A DNA stretch of 64,000 bases from Pirellulaceae bacterium (GTDB lineage: Bacteria > Planctomycetota > Planctomycetia > Pirellulales > Pirellulaceae). A model generated the notes under the pieces. The model saw nothing but the letters and a program-made list of their open reading frames with translations. It did no database searches and was not told the origin of the DNA. Location: contig JAHBXT010000002.1 of assembly GCA_019636385.1 (NCBI GenBank), positions 496,001-560,000 of the forward strand, given 5' to 3'. Shown piece by piece: positions 17,921 to 25,531 of this stretch; position 1 is the stretch's first letter, and each line of letters begins with the position of its first letter. Both the position numbers and the translations under genes were made by a program.

Positions 17921-19015
17921 TTACGCCGCGCGTTGGCGGTCGCTGTTGGGGCAGAGTTGAGCGCAAAGCCGCTCGAATTCTTCATGGCTGCTGAAGGTGA
18001 TTGAAATCTTGCCACGCCCGGTGGTGGTTTGGCGGATTTCGACTTTGGTTCCCAGCGTCAGGCGAATCTGCTGCTCTAAAGCCGCCAATTGCGGCGAGGT
18101 TCGCTTGCGGTTGGGCTTTTCGTACTGAACATTTGCCAATTGCGCATCATCTTCGGATTTTAGTTGTTCGCTCACGCGGCGCTCGGTCTCGCGAACGCTC
18201 CAGCCTTCCTCGCGGATTTGTTGCGCGAATACCAATTGTTGAGTTTCATCGCCTAGTGGCAACAAAGCGCGGGCATGGCCGGCGGTTACTTGTTCGCTCT
18301 GGACCCACTGCTGGATTTCGGCAGGCAATTCTAACAATCGCATCAGATTGGCAATCGTACTGCGATCGATCTTGAGACGCTTGGCCAAGTCCTCTTGCGT
18401 ACACTTGTGTTCATCGATGTAGCGGCGGAAGGAGAGTGCTTTTTCGATGGCATCCAGGTCTTTGCGCTGCAGGTTTTCGACAATGGCTAATTCGGCAACC
18501 AGCCGATCATCGGCTTGTCGCACTTCGGCCCGGATGGTTTTCAGTCCGGCATGAATTGCAGCTCGCAGTCGCCGTTCGCCGCTGATCAGTTGATAACGGC
18601 CATCGACGCGACGCACCAAGATCGGTTGCAGCTGCTGATGTTCGCGAATGCTGGCCGCCAGGGCAGCGATCTCTTCCTCGTTGAACTTGCGTCGAGGCTG
18701 AAATGGATTGTTGTCGATCTCGTAAACGCTCAATTCCAGCGTGGCCGTGCCGCTTGGACGGCCCGTAGTCGCCAGTGGAACTGCGCCGGTGACCGATTGA
18801 CGGTTGACAACCTGGCTGCCATGGGCGGGAGATGACGATGGCGTACCGGCAGTGGCCGAAAGTACGCTCGGCGATGAGGGGGCGGCAGCAGAATTCGGCA
18901 GATGACCAGTCGCGTTCAGCTCTGCATGGCCTAGTCCACCCGGAGCTAGGTCGCCCTCAAGGGGGGTCCCCAATAGAGCCGCCAAGCCCCGACCAAGTCG
19001 GCGATCTTTAGTCAC
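17921..19015 (-). CDS. parB: ParB-family chromosome partition protein
   Basis: About 364 residues. The N-terminal stretch MTKDRRLGRGLAALLG is the typical ParB opening that contacts ParA. A long Ala/Ser/Thr linker follows. The ParB/CTPase core has VYEIDNNPFQPRRKFNEEE and the GERRLRAA motif used for CTP binding. A helix-turn-helix (CTQEDLAKRLKIDRSTIANLMRLLELP) then reads parS, and the C-terminus dimerises. Two non-ATG starts are possible: TTG at 19021, only 3 bases after GGAGG (19025-19029), and GTG at 19015, 9 bases after it. I prefer the GTG. The start overlaps the parA stop, so the two are translationally coupled. No canonical parS palindrome was recognised in the window. Confidence 0.95.
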   Translation of the reverse strand: MTKDRRLGRGLAALLGTPLEGDLAPGGLGHAELNATGHLPNSAAAPSSPSVLSATAGTPSSSPAHGSQVVNRQSVTGAVPLATTGRPSGTATLELSVYEIDNNPFQPRRKFNEEEIAALAASIREHQQLQPILVRRVDGRYQLISGERRLRAAIHAGLKTIRAEVRQADDRLVAELAIVENLQRKDLDAIEKALSFRRYIDEHKCTQEDLAKRLKIDRSTIANLMRLLELPAEIQQWVQSEQVTAGHARALLPLGDETQQLVFAQQIREEGWSVRETERRVSEQLKSEDDAQLANVQYEKPNRKRTSPQLAALEQQIRLTLGTKVEIRQTTTGRGKISITFSSHEEFERLCAQLCPNSDRQRAA

Positions 19016-19751
19016 GTTCAAGTACCTCCATGCACAGTTCTAAATAGGCTCTGGCCCCACGTGACCGCGGTGCGTAATCCATTACGCTCTGACCATGGCT
19101 GGGTGCCTCGGATACCGCAACATCACGCGGGATTACCGTGTCGAAGACGATATCGCCGAAGAACTCGCGGACTTCAGCATCCACTTCGCTGGTCAACTCC
19201 AGACTGGGATCATACATCGTCAACACGATTCCGCCAAAGGCCAATCTGCCACCACCGCGCTGCATTACATCACGAATTACGTGAATCATCTGCGTCAGGC
19301 CTTCCATCGCGTAGAATTCACATTGGATCGGCATCAGCACTTCAGTGCTAGCACTAAGCGCCGTCTGCGTCAGTTGACCCAACGATGGCGGGCAGTCGAT
19401 CAGCACATAATCAAATGCGTGCATTCCGGCATCGAGATGGTAGCGCAGCATCGAGCTGTCGCTGCGCGAATTTTCCAGACGATCGACGTCTGTGAAGCTC
19501 CGGCTACCGGGCAGCAATTTCAGTTCTGGCCAGGCAGTATCGAGCAGGCTTTCGGCGAGAGGTTTTTCCAGCAGCAGCGGATGGCTAGTAGTTGGCGCTA
19601 GTCCGACTCCGCTAGTGGCGTTGCATTGCGGATCCAAGTCGACCAACAGCGTCCGCTGGCCGGCTTTAGCTAGCCCTACCGATAAATTGACGGCGGTGGT
19701 CGTTTTGCCCACGCCGCCTTTTTGATTTGCTACGCAGAGGATTTTGGCCAT
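19008..19751 (-). CDS. parA: ParA-family chromosome partition ATPase
   Basis: 247 residues from the ATG at 19751, which directly opens the deviant Walker A (MAKILCVANQKGGVGKTTT); codons further upstream do not belong to the family. Walker A' is VLIDCPPSLGQLT and the DLDPQCNATSG segment is also typical. It acts as a DNA-bound ATPase that moves ParB-parS complexes during chromosome segregation. It overlaps parB by a few bases. A palindromic repeat (19811-19921) separates it from the secretion-type operon upstream, so parAB probably has its own promoter. Confidence 0.96.
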   Translation of the reverse strand: MAKILCVANQKGGVGKTTTAVNLSVGLAKAGQRTLLVDLDPQCNATSGVGLAPTTSHPLLLEKPLAESLLDTAWPELKLLPGSRSFTDVDRLENSRSDSSMLRYHLDAGMHAFDYVLIDCPPSLGQLTQTALSASTEVLMPIQCEFYAMEGLTQMIHVIRDVMQRGGGRLAFGGIVLTMYDPSLELTSEVDAEVREFFGDIVFDTVIPRDVAVSEAPSHGQSVMDYAPRSRGARAYLELCMEVLERD

Positions 19752-19810
19752 GGTCGCGATTGTGCCAAAATTCTGGTGCTGCGTGAATGCCAATGCTGGC
19801 AGCAATTGTA

Positions 19811-19921
19811 CTTAGGCAAGCGGCCGCAAAGTAGCCACCGTCGCCAGCGGGTTGATCCCAAGCCAGACCAGCGGCTGGCGACGGTCGCAGCGGTAATTTG
19901 TCAACTGCCGCTCGCCTTAGG
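19811..19921. repeat. Dispersed palindromic repeat, best copy, between parA and FtsK-like gene
   Basis: The element begins CTTAGGCAAGCGGC (19811-19824) and ends with the complementary GCCGCTCGCCTTAG (19907-19920). Inside are GTAGCCACCGTCGCCAG (19831-19847) and its partner CTGGCGACGGTCGCAGC (19875-19891). It is therefore a nested inverted repeat of about 110 bases. The TAA stop of the FtsK-like gene (19917-19919) falls in the right end, so the element replaced or supplies the gene end. A large RNA hairpin here could end transcription of the upstream operon. Confidence 0.7.
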
Positions 19922-22900
19922 AAGTCTCCAGGCTATTCCAGGCGTAGGGACGGAATTTCTGCTCCTGACCGGTCGCTTCGTCGTACAACAGCATTACGTA
20001 ATCACCTAACTTCGAGGCGGCGATGGAGTCGGCAAGATTCGATGAATCATTGGCGCTCATCTGCATCAATAAGCGGATTTCAATTTCGCGGAGCGCAGTT
20101 CGGGAGAGCCAGCGATTGACGGTCGAGTAACTTTCGGCCCACATCAGAGTGTGCATCCCATGGCTCGGACCGTCGCGCAGTATTTCTTCAAGCAGCTTGT
20201 CAGGCGTAACCTGTTCTTGACCAAAACTGAACTCATCCTCGCGCCGCAAGCTGCGCAGGCGCCCCAACTGGATGATCGTCAACAGCACCGGAGGATGTTG
20301 CACTGTGGGGTCAGCCATGCGCTCCAGCAGCCAGCCGTGAGCTTGTTGGATTAACACATCGGCGGTGCGCATGTCGGCAACGCTGAGTTCGCAAGGCAGT
20401 TTACGTAGGCGGTTGGGTAACGCGAGCGAACATGTGTCGGTCGGTTTGGCACCTTGAATGACGGCCACTTGAGGCCGAACTTGCCGGGCCAGCGATGCCT
20501 GTATCAGCGAATGCGATACTACATGGATGACGGCTGCGGCCAGCGAGTCCTCGCCACCGACAATCAACATGTTGCGCCCCGATTGATTGGTCAGCGGAAA
20601 GACTACAGCCGGACGGATGGCCACACTTTCGCCAACCGCGCACCAAATCGCCTCGGCGTTTACTTCATTGGAAGCCTGTTGTATTGCCCGTTGTACCTGA
20701 TCGGGTTGCCACAACGCAGGTCGATTGCCATCAAAGACAACGGTGCGTCCCAGTCGATTGGTACTGCCATCAGCATTACGATAGCCGCGCGGCAAGTCGG
20801 CAAACCATTGGACCTGCGTGGCTTTGTCCAGCCAGCCAATTTGCATGGGTTGATTGCCTTCGATCCGACCTCCTGCGTCATTGTAGATGGCTTGACCAGG
20901 ATACTTCAGCCGCGCCGCAGCCGGATTGTCTTCGCTAAAGATAATTTGCGCGTCGGAAGCATCACACTGCAAGGCGATGCGAACAGCCATCTGGCCCAGT
21001 GTCGTGCGCGGCAGGGAGTAAGCTCCAGCCAATGTCTGACTGCTGAGAACCGCATGGACACCAAACGAACGACCTTGTCGAACGATTCGGTCCAGAATCA
21101 AGCTGGCGGCCTGGCTTAGTTTGTCATCTTCGACAAACAGTTCTTGGAATTCATCCACAACCAGCAACATGCGTGGCATCGCCTGCGGTGGCCGGGCTTG
21201 ATTCCAACTAGCGATATCCTGCACTCCAGCTTGCCGGAACAGTTCACCTCGGCGTTGCAAACAGTCATCAATATACTCAAGTGCACTGAGGCCGAATTCC
21301 CGATGACTTTCAATGCCAATAATGTCGGCATGTGCGATCTGTGCATCGCTGTATACCTGGAATTCAACTCCCTTTTTGAAGTCCAGCAACACCAGTCGCA
21401 AGCGTTCGGGCGAGTATTTGATTAACGCACTAGTAATTAGTGCGTGCAGCAAGCTGGATTTACCCGACCCCGTTTTACCAGCGATGATGGCGTGCTGCGC
21501 CGTGCCAACACCGAGCTTCAGCGAATGCACGCGCCCAACGCCGCTCTGACCAATCGGGATTTCTAGCAGTCGTGAACTGTCCGCCCGCCAGCGCTGTGGC
21601 GGATCGATGGGGATCATCCGAGCCAAGGGAACTTCCACACGACTTGCCGCCTGCGCTCGTCGGCCTACCTCGGCAATCATCGCATTGGTTTGCTGCTGGG
21701 TGGCAGGCGCGTCGCAAATCAGTTTCTGCTGACCCAATCTTAGTGATTGGACGCTTATTCCATCGCGTTCATCCACCTGCACATGCATGCCGCGACGCTG
21801 CACATAATCGCGCTGCGGCCCCGTCCAACCACTGGCCGGAGACACAATCAGGATGGGTAGGATGCCGCACCGCGCGCCGCTGTCCAGCAGGCTTTGCAAA
21901 CTTTTCCACGAGGACTCGTCCAAGCCGTTGGGGAAGCTAGACCAGACCAACAATCGAAACGGCTCGGCCAACGCTCCAGCCTGGCGATTGTACGCGGAAA
22001 TATCTGAAAACTGATTGCGCAGCGACTGTTGTATGAAATCTTCCGCAGCTGCTGCCAGCGTCTGCAATTGGCGTGCGATGTGGCTGGGCTGAGTCCACAC
22101 GCGATGTGAGACCAATGCGGGATCAATATCACCCAAGGACATCAGCCAGCCAAAGTCGCGTCCTAGCCCCGGCGGATCAATGACGCAAATCTGGGTCTTG
22201 CCCGCCGGCAGCGTGGTCAAAGCACGCAAAATCAACGATCTCACCAGTTGCTCTGTGGCCCGTTGCGCGGGATCGCCATGAATGACCAAATAGTTGTCGA
22301 TCAGCGGCGAATAGAGCCACGGTACCGTCAGCGACGATTGCTCTGCAGGTAGCCAATCAAAGGATGCCCCATCCAGCTGCAATTGACCTATGGGAAGTAC
22401 CGGTTGCGAAAGCAACTCGGGCCAGTCCGGTAGTGTTTCCATTTTTGCCCAGTCAGGAAATCTCGCCTGGTGCCAATTGCGACAGCGGTTGATCTGTCGC
22501 AATGCCTTTTGGACTCCTGAATTTAATCGCCATGATCCTTGGCGGGTTAACCACTCAATACGCTGATTTAACTCGGCAGTGGTCGCCAACACTTGCTGGT
22601 TGGCGTCCGATTCCCGCTGTTGGGCGATCTGGTTGCCCTCATGCATCAACTGAGTGAACCGTTGGTCAACCTCCTGAAGGTGGCTGGTCAATTCTTGCGC
22701 AGCGACCGACTTGTCTTGCTGTGCGGTTGCGCGAATCCTGGCAATGGTGGTTTCCAGTCGTTGCTTGATCGCCGAACTTTCGGAGCGTTGCCATGATTTG
22801 ACCTGCTCCAGTCGTTCATCACGCTTTTGCGCTCGTTTTTTGAGCTCTTGTTCCTGTTCATGGGTCGCTAATTCCAGTCCCTGTTCCTGGTATTTGCGAG

Positions 22901-23768
22901 CCACAGCCAATTGGCCTCGGACTCGCGGATACTCGGCAGCGGCAGCCCGCTTTTGCCAAGGCCGCACACCAAGCATGCCGGCGACCACCATAGCGCACGT
23001 ACCGCCAACACCTATGGGAATGGCCAGCAGCGGTGGTAGCCTGGCTCCCATGATCAAGCCGGTGCTGGTGACCACAAAAAACAATCCACACAGTAGCCAC
23101 CAGGTGACCGAGGACAGGAAGCGGCCCAGCGGTAGATTCTCGAGTTTGTGAACAACTTGACCGGCAGTGCGAACGGCATCTTCTGCGAGCTTCAGCGCCT
23201 GCTGCGAATCGGCGGGTTGAGTCGCTGGAAAGTTTTCGATCCCTTGGGGTTGTGACAAATTGTGTACCGCCAAAGCTGCGTCGGCAGCCTGTTGGATTCC
23301 GGCGATGGTGCGAGTGCAAGCCGCTATTTGTCCGCGATACTGAGTCAACTTGGCCCCCGCGGCTTCCACTGCAACCATGAATTGCTTTTCTAAGTCAGTT
23401 GCCCGCGATTTGGCCTGTTCGCGAACATGCTCCAAGTCGGCTTGAGCCTCCTCGCGCAGCTTCTTTTCGCGGCTGTGTGTTTCAGAGACCGCGCGATATG
23501 CCTTCAGCTCAGCAGCGTCCCAATACTGGAGTCTACTTTCATCCCACTGGTCGGTCGTCGCCAATTGTTGCTGTTGAGACTCATGGGCCAGTTGTCCAAG
23601 TTGCTGACGATGGGCTTGCTCCAGTTGCCGAATCTGCTGGGTAAGCTCCCCGACTTGGCTGGATAACTGCTGAGCGCTGCTCGCGCTGCGCTGTTGCAAT
23701 CCATTGAGTAGGCGTTCGAGCCGTGGTCGCGGCAGCGGGTAAGCGTTGGAATGGCTCATCGAGCTCAT
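19917..23768 (-). CDS. EssC/EccC-like triple FtsK/SpoIIIE ATPase of a type VII-like secretion locus
   Basis: 1283 residues. Residues ~20-210 are a Gln/Glu/Ala-rich coiled coil, followed by two adjacent transmembrane helices (about 217-237, WWLLCGLFFVVTS, and 242-264, LLAIPIGVGGTCAMVVAGML) and a second coiled coil. Then come three FtsK-type domains. The first (from ~500) has an eroded P-loop (IHGDPAQRATEQL). The second has an intact Walker A GKTGSGKSS at ~768 and Walker B LLVVDEFQELF at ~871. The third (from ~1073) is eroded again (LIVGGEDSLAAAVI). The order of paired TM helices and triple ATPase domains is that of type VII secretion motors, not of chromosomal FtsK, which has four TM helices, one motor and a gamma domain. 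Three WXG100-like genes precede it in the same operon. AGGAG lies 3 bases before the ATG. Confidence 0.85.
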   Translation of the reverse strand: MSSMSHSNAYPLPRPRLERLLNGLQQRSASSAQQLSSQVGELTQQIRQLEQAHRQQLGQLAHESQQQQLATTDQWDESRLQYWDAAELKAYRAVSETHSREKKLREEAQADLEHVREQAKSRATDLEKQFMVAVEAAGAKLTQYRGQIAACTRTIAGIQQAADAALAVHNLSQPQGIENFPATQPADSQQALKLAEDAVRTAGQVVHKLENLPLGRFLSSVTWWLLCGLFFVVTSTGLIMGARLPPLLAIPIGVGGTCAMVVAGMLGVRPWQKRAAAAEYPRVRGQLAVARKYQEQGLELATHEQEQELKKRAQKRDERLEQVKSWQRSESSAIKQRLETTIARIRATAQQDKSVAAQELTSHLQEVDQRFTQLMHEGNQIAQQRESDANQQVLATTAELNQRIEWLTRQGSWRLNSGVQKALRQINRCRNWHQARFPDWAKMETLPDWPELLSQPVLPIGQLQLDGASFDWLPAEQSSLTVPWLYSPLIDNYLVIHGDPAQRATEQLVRSLILRALTTLPAGKTQICVIDPPGLGRDFGWLMSLGDIDPALVSHRVWTQPSHIARQLQTLAAAAEDFIQQSLRNQFSDISAYNRQAGALAEPFRLLVWSSFPNGLDESSWKSLQSLLDSGARCGILPILIVSPASGWTGPQRDYVQRRGMHVQVDERDGISVQSLRLGQQKLICDAPATQQQTNAMIAEVGRRAQAASRVEVPLARMIPIDPPQRWRADSSRLLEIPIGQSGVGRVHSLKLGVGTAQHAIIAGKTGSGKSSLLHALITSALIKYSPERLRLVLLDFKKGVEFQVYSDAQIAHADIIGIESHREFGLSALEYIDDCLQRRGELFRQAGVQDIASWNQARPPQAMPRMLLVVDEFQELFVEDDKLSQAASLILDRIVRQGRSFGVHAVLSSQTLAGAYSLPRTTLGQMAVRIALQCDASDAQIIFSEDNPAAARLKYPGQAIYNDAGGRIEGNQPMQIGWLDKATQVQWFADLPRGYRNADGSTNRLGRTVVFDGNRPALWQPDQVQRAIQQASNEVNAEAIWCAVGESVAIRPAVVFPLTNQSGRNMLIVGGEDSLAAAVIHVVSHSLIQASLARQVRPQVAVIQGAKPTDTCSLALPNRLRKLPCELSVADMRTADVLIQQAHGWLLERMADPTVQHPPVLLTIIQLGRLRSLRREDEFSFGQEQVTPDKLLEEILRDGPSHGMHTLMWAESYSTVNRWLSRTALREIEIRLLMQMSANDSSNLADSIAASKLGDYVMLLYDEATGQEQKFRPYAWNSLETS

Positions 23769-23798
23769 AAGCTCCTGGGACTGGCGGGAACTGAGCGG

Positions 23799-24041
23799 CT
23801 ACGAAAGGTCGGGGTCCTGAAGCTGCTTGCAAATACCTTCAAATTGTTCAACCAACACCGACAACTCTGCAATCAGTTGGCTAATCTGCGGCCGAACATC
23901 AGACGTGTGCTGCCTCAAAAATCCACGACCAACATCGTCCTTCCAGACTTCGGCAATCGACTGCACTTGATTATCAAACTGATCATTAAGTTTGCTAATG
24001 CGCTGTATAGCCCCCGTCAAGTCATGGCTGAAACGTCTCAT
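23799..24041 (-). CDS. WXG100-like small protein (type VII-like locus)
   Basis: 80 residues, all helical, no signal peptide or TM segment. Two helices are joined by a turn holding Trp33 (EVWKDDVGRGFLRQH), with hydrophobic heptads on either side (IQRISKLNDQF and ISQLIAELSVLVEQFEGI). The turn is W-K-D rather than the classic W-x-G, but length, hairpin form and Trp location agree with the WXG100 fold. Its ATG overlaps the upstream gene stop by four bases, and the FtsK-like ATPase starts 30 bases downstream. It is likely a substrate or structural partner of that ATPase. The relation is by shape and context, not by close sequence identity. Confidence 0.65.
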   Translation of the reverse strand: MRRFSHDLTGAIQRISKLNDQFDNQVQSIAEVWKDDVGRGFLRQHTSDVRPQISQLIAELSVLVEQFEGICKQLQDPDLS

Positions 24042-24700
24042 AAAGCTTCCCCCGATTGCGGAGTAGGTAGCGAGCTTGTGCGATCGGATGATTGTTCTGT
24101 CGGATGTTCCTCCAGAGGAGCCGCAGACAACATTGAGCCCTCTAAATGGCTTGCGTCATTTGCCACGGGCATGGTGTCAGATGTCGCAGCGGACCTGTTG
24201 GTCGAGATCGCGGACGCACCACTTCGCAGTTGCGTGTAGTTGATGAGCCTCTCGATATGCGACTTTAGCCGGTCATGGGCAACCAGCAACTCCGCCTCGG
24301 CTAGGTCGCGACAACGATGCAGTTTGGTGTGTACCTTGAGCAAGTGTTGCTGCCAGCGAAGGCTGGCTGCCTGTCCCTGTTTGATTTTTTGCTCGCACAA
24401 TTGGAGTCGTTCCTTTTCGCGGGCCACCCGTTTCTTTTCCTCAGTGCACGGTCGTTGTTCGTTTGGGCGGACACTGGCCAGGCACCGCGAAAGTTGTTGC
24501 GAGTACTCGGACAGCCGGCGCTGAGACAATTGTAACTGACCGCGCCAATAGGCATCGGCGTCGTTATCGATCCACCCGGTCAAGCGTCGCGTTTCCAGCT
24601 CCAGTCCGTCCAACTCCTTCAGCAGCGACTGACGCACCAGCTGTAGATCCTGAGCAAACCGCTCAAGGGCTTCCAGCGAAAAGACTTTGGCACCACTCAT
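24038..24700 (-). CDS. Coiled-coil protein with WXG-like turn (type VII-like locus)
   Basis: 220 residues without signal peptide. The N-terminal ~75 residues form a helix, turn, helix unit with Trp43 and a true W-x-G at Trp52 (DADAYWRGQLQLSQRRL). A long Lys/Glu/Gln-rich coiled coil follows (EEKKRVAREKERLQLCEQKIKQGQ ... LRWQQHLLKVHTKLHRC), then a Ser/Thr/Ala-rich tail that looks disordered. It overlaps its neighbours by four bases on both sides, meaning translational coupling in one operon with the ATPase. It may be a larger WXG/LXG-type substrate or an adaptor. No toxin domain is visible, and the exact role is unknown. Confidence 0.6.
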   Translation of the reverse strand: MSGAKVFSLEALERFAQDLQLVRQSLLKELDGLELETRRLTGWIDNDADAYWRGQLQLSQRRLSEYSQQLSRCLASVRPNEQRPCTEEKKRVAREKERLQLCEQKIKQGQAASLRWQQHLLKVHTKLHRCRDLAEAELLVAHDRLKSHIERLINYTQLRSGASAISTNRSAATSDTMPVANDASHLEGSMLSAAPLEEHPTEQSSDRTSSLPTPQSGEAL

Positions 24701-24966
24701 CGTTGCAAATACTGTTCAATAATCTCGGCCTTCTTGACCAGGTACGGCACATGCCGCTCTGACATTTCCAGGAGCTTTTGAACCAGTTTGACCTGCTGGT
24801 CGAATTCGTCGCTGAAGCGCCGTTGCTCCTGGTCTCGCCAACTGTCATTCAGACGAGCCTGGGCTTGTGTCAGCGCCGCAGTTGACTCGCGAATAGACTG
24901 TGTATATCGCTGGAGCATGGCTGCAAACTGTCGCAGCTGTTCTGGGTCAACGATGGCCTGAGGCAT
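24697..24966 (-). CDS. WXG100-like small protein, first gene of type VII-like operon
   Basis: 89 residues, helical hairpin. Trp43 lies in the turn NDSWRDQEQRRFSDEFDQ, at the position typical for the W of WXG100 proteins. The spacing of the two Phe residues after it (W-x7-F-x3-F) also fits many bacterial members. The first helix (PEQLRQFAAMLQRYTQSIRE) and second helix (VKLVQKLLEMSERHVPYLVKKAEIIEQYL) are amphipathic. The third position of the motif is Asp, not Gly, a variation I infer to be tolerated. No clear Shine-Dalgarno site precedes the ATG. It is probably a secreted or structural partner of the FtsK-like motor. Confidence 0.7.
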   Translation of the reverse strand: MPQAIVDPEQLRQFAAMLQRYTQSIRESTAALTQAQARLNDSWRDQEQRRFSDEFDQQVKLVQKLLEMSERHVPYLVKKAEIIEQYLQR

Positions 24967-25531
24967 GGTACGTCTTATTCATGAAAAACAAATAACGTCT
25001 GCAGAGCAGCACCAGCAGTCGGCCATACAACCGCCGCACAAATTGGCTAGACCGCCACCGCATGGCATTTGCTTTGCAGCAGCTCACGATGGCAGATCGT
25101 TTGCCCTCCCAGCCATTCTACGCCCCAATGGCTGTTGTTCCTACGGCCATGAGTGTAAATCTGATGGATGCCGGTAGCCGTGGCAATGGCAATAGCGTAA
25201 AAGTAGCTACCGTCGCCAGGCTGGGCGACTGGTATATGCTGTGGGGTGCACGCACCATTGTTGCAGCGAACCTCCAACGCCCGTGCATACTCAACAATAT
25301 TGGCTGTTGAGCTTACAATGAACCGGGCTAGCTTTGTCAGTGTTCACGGGCAGGGCGGTTGGCACCAGCTGGGCCGCTCACAGCGGCATCGAATCGCTCA
25401 AGGTACATTGAAATCGCCCCACGAGTATTGAATTCGATTGGTTCGGCCGCGTGACGGCCAGCCGGCAGCGTGGACAGAAGTTGAAGTGAAACGTCAAGTG
25501 CAGTATTTCTCTATCGATATGAACGAGTCTT
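24967..25531. other. Divergent gap between type VII-like operon and sufS, with repeat copy
   Basis: No convincing gene. It must carry the promoters for both divergent units. A copy of the dispersed repeat core, GTAGCTACCGTCGCCAG, lies at 25203-25219. Confidence 0.5.
25203..25219. repeat. Dispersed repeat core copy
   Basis: GTAGCTACCGTCGCCAG is the cleanest copy of the core. The flanking sequence gives only a short partner (CTGGGCGAC, from 25220), so the outer parts of the element appear eroded. Confidence 0.55.

Noticed and set aside
17921..19751. Replication origin near parAB
   Set aside because: No dnaA, dnaN, gidA/mnmG, DnaA-box cluster or canonical parS was seen.
19917..23768. Chromosomal FtsK cell-division translocase
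   Set aside because: It has two TM helices instead of four, three motor domains, no gamma domain, and WXG100-like partners; the parAB neighbourhood alone is not enough for that reading.
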